Source of the DNA: Pandoraea capi
GTDB taxonomy: Bacteria > Pseudomonadota > Gammaproteobacteria > Burkholderiales > Burkholderiaceae
Length of the DNA: 64,000 bases
Assembly: GCF_902459735.1 (NCBI RefSeq)
Contig: NZ_CABPRV010000007.1
Coordinates: forward strand, 186,001 to 250,000
Reading direction: 5' to 3'
The notes beneath the pieces were generated by a model, which did not search any database, was not told where the DNA came from, and saw nothing but the letters and a program-made list of their open reading frames with translations. Position 1 is the first letter of the stretch. Each line of letters starts with the position of its first letter. A program made the position numbers and the translations under genes. Shown one piece after another: positions 48,974 through 57,525 of this stretch.

Positions 48974-49506
48974 TGGCCATGTCCTCGACGCCGTCGAATC
49001 CAGCCGTTTCGTCGACCGCCAGCCGGCCGGAAGCGCCCCCGACGCCGTGGCTCGTCAACGCGGTTCGCCAGCAAATCGTGGAACTGGCGCTTGCGGGGGC
49101 GCAGCACGGTATGGAAGCGGAAGCGAGAGCGATTCTCGCCGCACTTCCGTCACTGGTGCCGCAGGACGACGCGCGTCAGTGTCTTCACGCAGCGCTTCTC
49201 ATTGCACTTGGCGACACGGTGGCGGCGCGGTCGTGTCTTCAGGATCTCGTCGCACGTGGGCAGGCTGACGTTCCGACGGCCAATGTGCTGCGCCAGTGGC
49301 TTGACGCGACCGACGCGGGGCGGTCGCCGCGTCACGTGGTGGCATCTGCTGCGTCGCCCGTGTCGCCCGCCCCGTGGAACCCATCGCACCCTTCGAACGT
49401 GTCAGTCCCGGCGCTCCCGTCGCCTTCATCGGACCTATCGTCCGTATCACCCGCACCGCCCGCATCGTCTTCCTCTTCACCGTCCTCCCTCATTCCTTCG
49501 TCATGA
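48973..49506 (+). CDS. sctG: T3SS needle chaperone, SctG/SsaH-like, with low-complexity tail
   Basis: A 177-residue protein. Residues 26-110 are helical with tetratricopeptide-like composition (VRQQIVELALAGAQHGMEAE, ARQCLHAALLIALGDTVAAR), as in YscG/SsaH, which with SctE keeps the needle subunit from polymerising in the cytosol. Position right after sctF supports this. Residues 123-177 are a Ser/Pro/Ala-rich tail not present in the short SsaH-type proteins. The ATG at 48973 overlaps the sctF stop (TGATG). Confidence 0.68.
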   Translation: MAMSSTPSNPAVSSTASRPEAPPTPWLVNAVRQQIVELALAGAQHGMEAEARAILAALPSLVPQDDARQCLHAALLIALGDTVAARSCLQDLVARGQADVPTANVLRQWLDATDAGRSPRHVVASAASPVSPAPWNPSHPSNVSVPALPSPSSDLSSVSPAPPASSSSSPSSLIPSS

Positions 49507-49859
49507 CGACTCCGCTCATTTCATCGACAGTCACGCACGCCGTGGCTGCGGCCCTCCCGTCCAAGATTCCGGCGCCTGTATGGAGTGCGAATGGCGCGGA
49601 TGCCGCTCGCTTCGAGCAGGCATTGGCGAGTGCGCCATCGCTGCCCGAACATCACTTGGTCAGCGCTGCAAGCAAGCTGGCGGGCAATACCGAGCATCTC
49701 GTGCAACGGGTCGCGCTGGATGAGCGGACGCTCGACGATCCCACGCACATGGTTGCCGCCCAGCGCGAAATTACCGAGCGAGTGCTGGCCCTTGAGTTTG
49801 TCGCCAAGACGGCCGGTGCCGTGACACAAGGGGTGAACAAGCTGGTCCATATGCAATGA
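49503..49859 (+). CDS. sctI: T3SS inner rod protein
   Basis: A 118-residue protein in the position of ssaI. The N-terminal half is Ala/Ser/Pro-rich; the C-terminal helix REITERVLALEFVAKTAGAV and TQGVNKLVHMQ is typical of inner-rod proteins that join SctJ/needle. Start ATG overlaps the sctG stop (ATGA) and its stop overlaps sctJ. Confidence 0.8.
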   Translation: MTTPLISSTVTHAVAAALPSKIPAPVWSANGADAARFEQALASAPSLPEHHLVSAASKLAGNTEHLVQRVALDERTLDDPTHMVAAQREITERVLALEFVAKTAGAVTQGVNKLVHMQ

Positions 49860-50737
49860 CGCGCCGGGGCCGTATTGGAAATTGCATCGTGAACTGCCTT
49901 CGGGGACGCACGCGTGCCCGGGGCTGGCTCGTCTGCGTATTCCTGCTCGCACTCACGGGATGCAAGGTCGAATTGCATCGCGCCTTAAGCGAGACCGAAG
50001 CGAATCAGATGCTTGCGCTGCTGCTGGTCTCGGGGCTTCAGGCGGACAAGCGTGCCGACACCGCTGGCATCACCGTTCGCATCGAGCGGGGCGATTTCGT
50101 CCGTGGCGTGGAGGTGCTTCGTCAGCATGGACTGCCGCGTCAGACGCGTGCGTCGGTCGAAGACGTCTTCCCGCCGGGGCAACTCGTTAGTTCGCCCGTA
50201 CAGGAACAGGCGAAACTCATCTTCCTCAAGGAGCAGCGGCTCGAACGCATGCTGGCGGCGCTGGATGGTGTGATGGTCGCGGAGGTGTCGATTGCGCAGG
50301 TGCCCACGGACTCTGCTGGCCGCGCGACATTGCCTCCCGGAGTCGCTGTCTTCGTCAAATACAGTCCCGAAATCAATATGTCGCAGCGCATGACAGACAT
50401 ACGTAGCCTGGTGCACGACAGTGTGCCGGGCGTGTCACCCGAACGCATCAGCATCGTGTTGCAGCCTGCCGATTACCGGCTGCCGCGTGCGGCCATCGAA
50501 GCGGTCGACAGGGAATCGACGGATGGCGCGACCGTGGGCGTGATCACGAAAGCCAGGACGGGAGCCGGAACGGAAGCGATTCCGCAGGCAACGAATGCCC
50601 GGCGGTGGTATCCGGTCGCGGCATGGGCGGTGTTGGCCGTGGCCGTGGTTGCGCTCGGTACGGCTGCGGTGGTGGGCTGGCGCCGTCGGGAGGTCTGGGT
50701 GAGCTACCTTCGGCGACGCAGCGTGAGGGCATCGTGA
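49856..50737 (+). CDS. sctJ: T3SS inner-membrane ring lipoprotein
   Basis: A 293-residue ring protein of the YscJ/FliF family. A signal with lipobox LTGC (Cys36) shows lipid attachment, the periplasmic ring-building motif domains follow (ALSETEANQMLALLLVSGL; RGDFVRGVEVLRQHGLP), and a C-terminal transmembrane helix lies at about 252-274. The family hallmark VSIAQVP and VFVKYSPEIN are present. It is the anchor of the basal body with SctD. Confidence 0.93.
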   Translation: MTRRGRIGNCIVNCLRGRTRARGWLVCVFLLALTGCKVELHRALSETEANQMLALLLVSGLQADKRADTAGITVRIERGDFVRGVEVLRQHGLPRQTRASVEDVFPPGQLVSSPVQEQAKLIFLKEQRLERMLAALDGVMVAEVSIAQVPTDSAGRATLPPGVAVFVKYSPEINMSQRMTDIRSLVHDSVPGVSPERISIVLQPADYRLPRAAIEAVDRESTDGATVGVITKARTGAGTEAIPQATNARRWYPVAAWAVLAVAVVALGTAAVVGWRRREVWVSYLRRRSVRAS

Positions 50738-51663
50738 CCGGGGGCGCACTACGCGCACTCATGGCGCGACTGGTCTGGCAGCCCGGCGCGCAGATGGACG
50801 ACGGGTGGTGGGATGTGCTGGGACTCTCGTCGTGGAAAGTGCTTTATCGGCGCTATCCCGCTTGTCGACGGCAGGTCGACCGCCTCATCGTTGCGCGGCG
50901 CGGGTGGCCTGTGGCCCATCACGCGGTGCGCTGTGTGTCCCCGGAAGGCGATGCCACAAATGCCATGCTGCCCATCTTGCGCCTCGTGCCGAACCTGCGT
51001 CGTGTCGCACTCGCCTATGGGTTGCGTCGGCTAGGGTGTCCGGACTATTTGCTGCTGGGCACCTATCGCCGTGCGTTGTCGCCCTGGCTCGACGCATGGC
51101 AATGCGATCGCCTGTTGTTGATGCGACGCGACTGGCCGTCGAGTCCCGAGTTTTCACCTGAGACGATTGCCACGGCAGCACTGGCTGTCACCGGTGCTTG
51201 TCTCGATGCCGTGTCCATCGTCACGATGTCGTCCGGCGATGAGGCGTTCACGGAGCAAGTGACGCATGCTGCATACCCGACACAGACGGCGGAAGCACCG
51301 CGGGCGGCATCAATGATGCTGGCAGCGGGGGCGGCGCAGACGACACAAGCGACACAAGCGACACAAGCGACACAAGCGACGCAGCCGACACAGCCGACAC
51401 AGCCGACACAGCCGACACAGCCGACACAAGCGGCGCAGACCACGTGGGTGACATGCCCGGTGCGCAAGACATCAGCGGTGCCAGCAGCATCAGCGGCATC
51501 AGCGGCATCAACCGCATCTGCGGCACACATGGCTGCCCGAATTTTGTTACCACCGCCGGGCGTCGTATCGGCGTCGACGTCCGAAGCAGTTGCGGTAGAC
51601 GACATCTGGCCGCGTCTTGCGGCGCTGGAGAGGATGCTATGTATGTCATCGACTACGCATTGA
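50734..51663 (+). CDS. sctK: T3SS accessory cytosolic protein, SctK-like, with TQA/TQP repeat
   Basis: A 309-residue protein in the position of SPI-2 STM1410/SctK, between sctJ and sctL. Residues 1-185 look like a folded SctK-type domain (CPDYLLLGTYRRALSPWLDAWQCDRLLLM). Residues 204-233 are ten Thr-Gln-Ala/Pro units encoded by a 9-bp minisatellite, then an Ala/Ser-rich stretch, then a short charged C-terminus. The GTG at 50734 overlaps the sctJ stop (GTGA), as does the later sctV start; the ATG at 50761 is the alternative. SctK links the sorting platform to the rings. The repeat is unusual in this family. Confidence 0.68.
   Translation: MTGGALRALMARLVWQPGAQMDDGWWDVLGLSSWKVLYRRYPACRRQVDRLIVARRGWPVAHHAVRCVSPEGDATNAMLPILRLVPNLRRVALAYGLRRLGCPDYLLLGTYRRALSPWLDAWQCDRLLLMRRDWPSSPEFSPETIATAALAVTGACLDAVSIVTMSSGDEAFTEQVTHAAYPTQTAEAPRAASMMLAAGAAQTTQATQATQATQATQPTQPTQPTQPTQPTQAAQTTWVTCPVRKTSAVPAASAASAASTASAAHMAARILLPPPGVVSASTSEAVAVDDIWPRLAALERMLCMSSTTH
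51343..51432 (+). repeat. 9-bp minisatellite inside sctK
   Basis: Ten units: four ACACAAGCG, one ACGCAGCCG, four ACACAGCCG, one ACACAAGCG. The 9-bp period keeps the frame, so gain or loss of units changes linker length only. A second, less regular GCGGCATCA-like run lies at about 51485-51520. Confidence 0.9.
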
Positions 51664-52328
51664 CCCCCATCGAAACCATTGACGGTCCCGCGCCTGCGGG
51701 ACTTGTGGTTTCCGGCGAGACACTGACGCAACTGCGCGAGCAGGCGAGTCAACGTGTTCGCTGGATGGAGGAGGCGCGCGCGGAGCGTGATGCCGCGCGG
51801 GCATCGCTGGATCAGGCACGGCGCGACATTGATGAGCAACGCCTTGCGTGGCAGGAAGCGGCAAAGGCGCAGGCGCAAGCTCAGGCGGACACCCTGGCCG
51901 AAGCGGCGCGGCAAGCGGCCGTGGCACAGGCGGTGGAGTGGCTCGTGGATGAGGCAACGATGGAGCGCGAGATCGTGCGTTCGCTGGAGCGTCGCGTTGC
52001 GGACGCGGTGACCGTCGCAGTGTCGAACTTTGTCGATAAGCTCGATGCCGGGGAACGCTTCGCGCACCGCGTTGGCCAGATGTTACCCGGGCTGGTGCGC
52101 GAAGGGGCATTGGTCATGCGTGTGCCTCCGGCGCATCACAGCGCCATCGCCAATGCACTGCGAGACGCCGATATCGTGCTGCCTTGCTCCCCGGATGCGA
52201 CATTGACCGGCCATCAGGCGCGTATCGAGAGCGAGTGGGTCACCGTCTGTCTCGATCTTGATGCGGATCTCGAAGCGGTCATCGACCGTTTGCGTGTCGG
52301 CCCGAGTCTGGAGGTGGCATATGGTTGA
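51639..52328 (+). CDS. sctL: T3SS ATPase stator protein
   Basis: A 229-residue SctL/FliH-family protein. A long coiled-coil region (about residues 30-100, RVRWMEEARAERDAARASLD and following Gln/Ala-rich helix) leads to the C-terminal domain with EREIVRSLERRV and MRVPPAHHSAI. It connects the ATPase SctN to the sorting platform and inhibits ATP hydrolysis. The ATG at 51639 lies 25 bp inside the end of sctK, and its stop overlaps sctW by 8 bp. Confidence 0.87.
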   Translation: MYVIDYALTPIETIDGPAPAGLVVSGETLTQLREQASQRVRWMEEARAERDAARASLDQARRDIDEQRLAWQEAAKAQAQAQADTLAEAARQAAVAQAVEWLVDEATMEREIVRSLERRVADAVTVAVSNFVDKLDAGERFAHRVGQMLPGLVREGALVMRVPPAHHSAIANALRDADIVLPCSPDATLTGHQARIESEWVTVCLDLDADLEAVIDRLRVGPSLEVAYG

Positions 52329-53463
52329 GCGGCTGACGCCGTCCATCGATTCGCGCGCGACGACACCTCGGGAGAATCCGGCGCTCGAACGTATTCTGGC
52401 CGACGAGTGGCAAGCGCTCGAAGCCGACGGTCAGTCGTCGAGAGCGGCATTCACCGATGTGCCCGGCCATGTCGCCCTGATCGAAGCCACCATCGCACAG
52501 AACGAGGAAGCGGCATTCGCGGAGTCGCAGGAGAACCTTAGCTTTGCGCTGGGCGTGCGCTTTCGCAGGACCGGCGAGCGCGACGTGCGCGATGACAGGC
52601 AGCGTGCGCGGGCGCTGTTCGAGCAACAGATGCACCGGTTCGCGCGCGTGAACGGTGCGCAGTTCGAGCGGCTGCGCAGCCAACTGCGAGACTTGCCGTT
52701 CGTTCCCGATCCTCAGCAACTCATTCGACTGGCGCAGATGTCTGCCGGCCATGCCGCGCTGATCGTCGCCGCTTGGCTGGCCGACGGCGGACTGGACGCA
52801 GGAACGCGGGCGCGGTTACGGCGAACGCTCGACGAACTGACGACGTCGGAAACGTGGGGTATCGAGGCGTTTGCGGCGCTTGAATGTGGCGATGGGAACG
52901 CACCGTCAATGGTGCTGATGCAGCAACTCAAGTCGCTCTTTCGTCAGTCACAGGGGGCGCAGAAAACGCTCACACAATGGTTCGACGCGTGTCGGCGTCT
53001 GCCGCAACGTCATGCCAGATTGCGCGCGTTAATGCAGGCGCTTGGGTTGGAGTTGGGCGCGCAACCGATGGAGGGTGGCGTCGACACGCAACGTTTGTCC
53101 GCAGTCGTCGACGATTTGCGCCGGGTGGTGTTGTTTCTCACGCTGGAGTCTATCTGCGAGCAATCGGCCCATGCGGTACGCAACGCCGGAGTTCGTGCGT
53201 TCGAGACGGACACCATGATTTCGGAAACGTTGATGCTGCTGGATCAGCCGTGGGTCGGCGCCGATTGGCTGGCGCAACGTGCGGCGTATCTCGGGATCGT
53301 GACGGTTGACGCGCGGTACGCACTTGCACACGCCCTCACGCAACTGATCAAGTCCGCGCATGAGGGGTGTTTTCGCGATGAGACGCAACGAGAAACGCTG
53401 GACGAGGCGCTCGACGCCTGGCGCACCGGCATCGCGCAGGAAGGTGATGCAATGGACGATTGA
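52321..53463 (+). CDS. sctW: T3SS gatekeeper (SsaL/YopN/MxiC family)
   Basis: A 380-residue gatekeeper. N-terminal part (AAFAESQENLSFALGVRFR) and the following helical bundle fit the HrpJ/YopN-type domain, and the C-terminal ~150 residues are helical like SsaL/TyeA fusions. It delays effector release until translocators have gone out, together with an SsaM-like partner encoded at 59.2 kb. Last gene of the first rightward operon. Confidence 0.82.
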   Translation: MVERLTPSIDSRATTPRENPALERILADEWQALEADGQSSRAAFTDVPGHVALIEATIAQNEEAAFAESQENLSFALGVRFRRTGERDVRDDRQRARALFEQQMHRFARVNGAQFERLRSQLRDLPFVPDPQQLIRLAQMSAGHAALIVAAWLADGGLDAGTRARLRRTLDELTTSETWGIEAFAALECGDGNAPSMVLMQQLKSLFRQSQGAQKTLTQWFDACRRLPQRHARLRALMQALGLELGAQPMEGGVDTQRLSAVVDDLRRVVLFLTLESICEQSAHAVRNAGVRAFETDTMISETLMLLDQPWVGADWLAQRAAYLGIVTVDARYALAHALTQLIKSAHEGCFRDETQRETLDEALDAWRTGIAQEGDAMDD

Positions 53464-53590
53464 GCGGGCGTGCTTAGCCGCATCGGGGCGGAATGCATTG
53501 GCGCATGAGGCATGCACCTTGCGATGAACTGTCGACGGGGCGACAACTGACGACTGTCGTCACCGCTATCCCATCGACCTGCTATCCCGT

Positions 53591-54004
53591 TCAGGCGCGC
53601 AAGTGCTCCCGACAGAGCTTGATACGGTCGTAGAAGTCGGTGAGCGCCTGTGCAAAAGGTTCGGCCTCGGCGGCGGCATCTTCCTTGACTTGTGCGTGAA
53701 GGATCAAGCGATTATCGCGTTCACGCAATTGGACATGTCCGGTGACCGCCCACTCTGCGGGCTCGATCAAAAACTGAAGCAACCGTTCGCTGTTGGCTCT
53801 GTGGAGTCGTGCAGCTTCGTCGGTCGCCACTACCGCGTGAATGCTGCACACCTGATTGTCCAGCGTCTCCACGATGATGCTCGGTGAGGCGTTGAATGTC
53901 AGTTCGATGGGCGAGTGATTGTCGACGGCGTCGATCTTGCTGGGGTCGCAGCCGATCAGTTTCAGGGCTTCGACGAGGGTTTGCGCTAGATCGTAACTGG
54001 GCAT
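53591..54004 (-). CDS. T3SS class I-type chaperone (CesT/SycE-like)
   Basis: A 137-residue small acidic protein with no membrane segment. The pattern YDLAQTLVEALKLIG, ELTFNASPSIIVETLDNQVCSIHAVVA and LLQFLIEPAEWAVTGHVQLRERDNRLILHAQV alternates helix and strands as in Tir/CesT-type chaperones (Spa15/InvB group). It ends the leftward sctC-D-E unit. No effector gene is next to it, so its cargo must be elsewhere or it is a multi-cargo chaperone. Confidence 0.65.
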   Translation of the reverse strand: MPSYDLAQTLVEALKLIGCDPSKIDAVDNHSPIELTFNASPSIIVETLDNQVCSIHAVVATDEAARLHRANSERLLQFLIEPAEWAVTGHVQLRERDNRLILHAQVKEDAAAEAEPFAQALTDFYDRIKLCREHLRA

Positions 54005-54242
54005 GATGAGCGTGGAGAGTGGAAGAAGTCGATGACGCGCCCCAGGCAGGCGTCAAAGGGCAAGGCAGAATGCGAGCCACGCGAGCGGGGGACGATGAAG
54101 GAGGGTCCCACGATCAGTCGGCCGGGACTTTGGTGGTGCGTACCGCGTTGTCGCTTCCGGGCACCTGCGCACCACGATGTCGGCTGCGTTCGGCGTGGTG
54201 GCATGCATCGCGCTTTTGACGCGATTTCAAATCGGCGATTTC
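54005..54242. other. 238-bp gap between the chaperone gene and sctE
   Basis: No convincing gene, promoter or repeat was recognised. The chaperone could have its own promoter here; no copy of the 20-bp T3SS box was found in it. Confidence 0.35.
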
Positions 54243-54482
54243 TTACGGCGCTTTTCCATACGATGTGCTGTAGCGGCGCGCGATGCTTTCAAGAATCGCC
54301 CCTGCTGCAATGACGGCTTGTTTCAATGCGTCGGCCTGCGCATGTTGCGCAGGGGGAAGCGGTGCGCCAAGCACGATTTCCAGCGCCTTGATGGCCGCGT
54401 CGAGTTGTGCGCCGACGTCGCGCGATACGGTGCTGGGTGAGGCGGCAAGGGCGTCCTCAAGCCGGGTCAGATGCATCGTCAT
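54243..54482 (-). CDS. sctE: T3SS needle co-chaperone, SctE/SsaE-like
   Basis: A 79-residue helical protein directly after sctD, as ssaE follows ssaD in SPI-2. Sequence has two amphipathic helices (VGAQLDAAIKALEIVLG and ADALKQAVIAAGAILESIARR) expected of the SctE half of the SctE-SctG needle chaperone. The ATG at 54482 overlaps the end of sctD by 26 bp. The family is poorly conserved, so the call rests mainly on size and place. Confidence 0.62.
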   Translation of the reverse strand: MTMHLTRLEDALAASPSTVSRDVGAQLDAAIKALEIVLGAPLPPAQHAQADALKQAVIAAGAILESIARRYSTSYGKAP

Positions 54483-55842
54483 GTTGGGTCTCCGGTGTGA
54501 GTGGCAGGTAGAAGAGACGGTCGCGCGCACCGATCGACACACCATCCGGATGGATCGCGATGACACGAGTGCCGCCCGGCAACCGGACGCCTTGCGCGAG
54601 CCGAGTTCCGTCTTCGAGGGTGATCTGCGGTGCGCCGGGCGAGCCGCCGATGCTGACCAGCGGGGCGGAAAAGCCGGTCTCGCCCAATGTCGGGATGGAA
54701 GGCGGCAGCGGTTCGATGCGTAAAGGCATCGTGTTTCCCGCCAGATTCCATGCGTCGGCAATGCCCTTCAGCGCAGCCTGACGTCCAGCAGACAGCGCAC
54801 CGGTGATCCGCCATCCGTTGCGGTCGCGCGAGATATCGATGCCACGTAACTGCCCGGCGTCTCGCAGCGTTTTCACCAGCCGCTCGAAACTACCGGCCGT
54901 CCCGTCAGCCACTCGCCAGCCGTGGGGCAAGGCGAGCGCATCCAGGGCATCGGAGGCCGCTCGCCATCGTGCGTCGGCGACGAGCGGGCCTCCCACGAGC
55001 AGTGCGCCGTCGGGGGCCACGTTCACCTGCGTCTGATTGAAACCGTGCAATCGCAACAGCGTCTCCACAGTCTGCACTGCGCTGGCGGGGCACCACGTCT
55101 CATCGCTCAGTGCTTTGCCTAGCCACCGTGCTTCGGCGCGTAACCGGGCACGCGTATTGTCGTCCAGGCATCCGCCCGACAGTCTCACCGCGTCTCCCGC
55201 CGTGTTCAGCACGACGCCGGGCGCAATGCGCGCGGCGAGTGTCCTGAGCCCATCCGGTCGCGGCGGTTGGGAAATGACGTTGGCTGTGCCGGTTCGCCAC
55301 ATCGCAATACCGGTTCCGGCGATGAGTAGCGACAGCCCGGAGATGGCCAGCCATGCTGCAGGCGCACGGCGCCGGTGGCGTTCGCCGGATCGGCCTGTGG
55401 ATGAATGACGCGCGGCGGCGTCCGCAACTGCTCCTTGCGTGGAATGTCTTGCCGGTCGCTTAGGTAGTGGCGCGGGCAGTTCGCGACTGCCGTCGCTCAA
55501 CCAGATGCCGAGACCCGCCAGATCGATGACGCGATGCAGAGGAAGCTGGAGCGAGAGGGCGGGCAGGGGATGAGCTGCATTTTCCGTATCGACGGGTACG
55601 GCGTCGCCGGTGTCATCTGCGACGGTATCGGCATCGTCGGGCCAGAGCGGTAGCCCATCCGCCCAGACGGGCATTCGTGTGACCAGTCGAACGCGGGTGT
55701 CGTCCACACTCAGTGTGACCTGCCCGTCGTGGTCGAGCGTCATCGCGATGTCGGCATCGTCGCTGCCGAGCGTGAGTGCGCCCGCGGGAAGCGGCATGGG
55801 ACGCCCGGCGAGCGGGCCATCGAGGAGCGTCAGGGTCAGCAT
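54457..55842 (-). CDS. sctD: T3SS inner-membrane ring protein
   Basis: A 461-residue bitopic ring protein. The cytosolic N-terminal region (about 1-125) is FHA-like (LGSDDADIAMTLDHDGQVTL), a basic linker precedes one transmembrane helix at 163-182, and the periplasmic part has ring-building motif domains (ARWLGKALSDETW, LRLHGFNQTQVNVAPDGALLVGG). It forms the outer ring of the inner membrane with SctJ. It begins one base after the sctC stop. Confidence 0.85.
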   Translation of the reverse strand: MLTLTLLDGPLAGRPMPLPAGALTLGSDDADIAMTLDHDGQVTLSVDDTRVRLVTRMPVWADGLPLWPDDADTVADDTGDAVPVDTENAAHPLPALSLQLPLHRVIDLAGLGIWLSDGSRELPAPLPKRPARHSTQGAVADAAARHSSTGRSGERHRRRAPAAWLAISGLSLLIAGTGIAMWRTGTANVISQPPRPDGLRTLAARIAPGVVLNTAGDAVRLSGGCLDDNTRARLRAEARWLGKALSDETWCPASAVQTVETLLRLHGFNQTQVNVAPDGALLVGGPLVADARWRAASDALDALALPHGWRVADGTAGSFERLVKTLRDAGQLRGIDISRDRNGWRITGALSAGRQAALKGIADAWNLAGNTMPLRIEPLPPSIPTLGETGFSAPLVSIGGSPGAPQITLEDGTRLAQGVRLPGGTRVIAIHPDGVSIGARDRLFYLPLTPETQHDDASDPA

Positions 55843-55843
55843 T

Positions 55844-57523
55844 TCAGGCGCTCGGCAATGCGGCCGCTGGCTCGGCCTTGATCAGAAACAGACGCATGAC
55901 GCTATCGTTACGATTGCTGGTGGAACTGAATAAGCGCCCGATGAGCGGCAGATCGCCGAGCAACGGAATCTTGCGCTCGTGCTCGTGTTGCGCGTCCTGC
56001 ACGAAGCCGCCGAGCAGCAGCGATTGCCCGGCCTGCAATGTGGCGTGCGTCGAGATCGAAGAATTGCGGATCGTTGGGACTTCGTTACGGACATTGCGGT
56101 CGCTGCGGACCTCGCCGCCGTCCTCGATGTTCAGCGTAAGCATCACTTGCTCGTGGCTGTCGTCCCGGCCCTCGTCGTTCTCGTTCGGCACGAGCCGTGG
56201 CGTGACCCGCAGCAAAGAGCCCGACGTCACACTTTCGAGCTTCGCGACTTTTTCGCCCGAGACTTTCGTATAGAACGTCACACTGCGATCAAGCACAGCC
56301 TGCATATTGTCGAGCGTGACGATGGACGGCCGCGATAGCACGCGCGCTTTCGAGTTGCGTTCGAGTGCGCTCAGATTGAGCATGAATTTGTTGGTGTCAC
56401 CCACTAGCGTTGTGAAGGTGCCGGAGTCGCCGTCGCCCGACTGGCTCGCCTGCCCGTTTAACGAGACCGCACCGAAGCCGCCGAGCCGCGCGCTCCCCGA
56501 CATGTCAATGCCCAGTTCCGCGACATCGCTGGCGTTCACATCAATGATTGCCACCGAGATATCGACCAGACGGGGACGCACGTCGAGTTGGGCGATGAGA
56601 TCGCCATAGATCGGCAGATTGCGACGTCGCTCGCGCACGATGACGGCGTTGCGGCGAGGATCAGCAGAAAAACGGGGCGTGCCGTTTTGCGGAACGTTGG
56701 CGACGGCGATTTCGGCGGTGGTACCGCCGAGCGAACCCTGAGCGCTTACGTTCGACGAGGTGGCAACGAGCGGTCCCGCGCCAAGAATCAGATCTTTAAG
56801 TACGCTGACTACGCCCGGAACGACGACTTCCTGACCGCGATAAAAGTACCTCGTGTCGTCTGCTGTGGCGAATTTCAGGGGAAATATCTTGATGGTCTCT
56901 TCGCTCTCCTGGCGATCGCGCGCGTCGCGCTCGACGTATTCGGCCAGCATCGAGACGGTTTCGATGCAGGCGGGAACGCCAGCGATCTCGAGTGCGTGTG
57001 TCGCCGGAATCGCCCGCGCCACGCAGTGTCTCGGGTGAAGCACCCCGGCGTCGCGCAAATGCCCGAGCAGGTCGCCGGGGGAGGCATAACGCAGGGGCAT
57101 CACTCGGCGCGTCGCCTCGCTTGCCTTATAGATGTTTAACGTCTGCCCGTTGAAGTACCACGAAAGCCGATAACGTTCTGAAAGTGCGTCCAGCGTGGCT
57201 TGCGCCGCACCGGCGGGCAGCGTACCGATGAATCGGTCGTTTACATGTGCGCTGACGACCGTCGGAATGCCGTGATGGGCACCGAAGTCGCGCAAGAGCT
57301 CCGCAAGCGGCGTGCCCGCACTCTGGAACACGAACGGACCGCCACGCCAGACCGGCGTGGTGTGTGAATCGAGCCCGATTGCCGGGGCGGGTAACGCGGC
57401 AACCGCCTTCGTCGACACCCACGCGATCGCTATCAAGACAATGAGGGCGAAAGTCATCGTCGCCATGACGTTGCCCTTCATGCGTAATGGGCAACGAATG
57501 AGGTCGTTATGCGAATGACCCAT
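55844..57523 (-). CDS. sctC: T3SS outer-membrane secretin
   Basis: A 559-residue secretin. A signal peptide ends near residue 42. The N0/N1 domains (FVFQSAGTPLAELLRDFG, YRLSWYFNGQTLNIY) are followed by N3 and the C-terminal secretin core with VPTIRNSSISTHATLQAGQS, LLLGGFVQD and IPLLGDLPLIGRLF. It forms the outer-membrane channel. The ATG at 57523 follows the previous stop by 2 bp (TGATCATG), suggesting coupling; ATGs at 57484 and 57469 are alternatives and would also keep a signal sequence. Confidence 0.94.
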   Translation of the reverse strand: MGHSHNDLIRCPLRMKGNVMATMTFALIVLIAIAWVSTKAVAALPAPAIGLDSHTTPVWRGGPFVFQSAGTPLAELLRDFGAHHGIPTVVSAHVNDRFIGTLPAGAAQATLDALSERYRLSWYFNGQTLNIYKASEATRRVMPLRYASPGDLLGHLRDAGVLHPRHCVARAIPATHALEIAGVPACIETVSMLAEYVERDARDRQESEETIKIFPLKFATADDTRYFYRGQEVVVPGVVSVLKDLILGAGPLVATSSNVSAQGSLGGTTAEIAVANVPQNGTPRFSADPRRNAVIVRERRRNLPIYGDLIAQLDVRPRLVDISVAIIDVNASDVAELGIDMSGSARLGGFGAVSLNGQASQSGDGDSGTFTTLVGDTNKFMLNLSALERNSKARVLSRPSIVTLDNMQAVLDRSVTFYTKVSGEKVAKLESVTSGSLLRVTPRLVPNENDEGRDDSHEQVMLTLNIEDGGEVRSDRNVRNEVPTIRNSSISTHATLQAGQSLLLGGFVQDAQHEHERKIPLLGDLPLIGRLFSSTSNRNDSVMRLFLIKAEPAAALPSA

Positions 57524-57525
57524 GA

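Noticed and set aside
51343-51432. CRISPR-like array
   Set aside because: The units are directly adjacent 9-mers with no spacers and lie in frame in a gene; it is a minisatellite.
54543-54556. CATCCGGATGG inside sctD as a fourth T3SS box
   Set aside because: It shares only the CCGGATG part, lacks AGGTCT and is within coding sequence.
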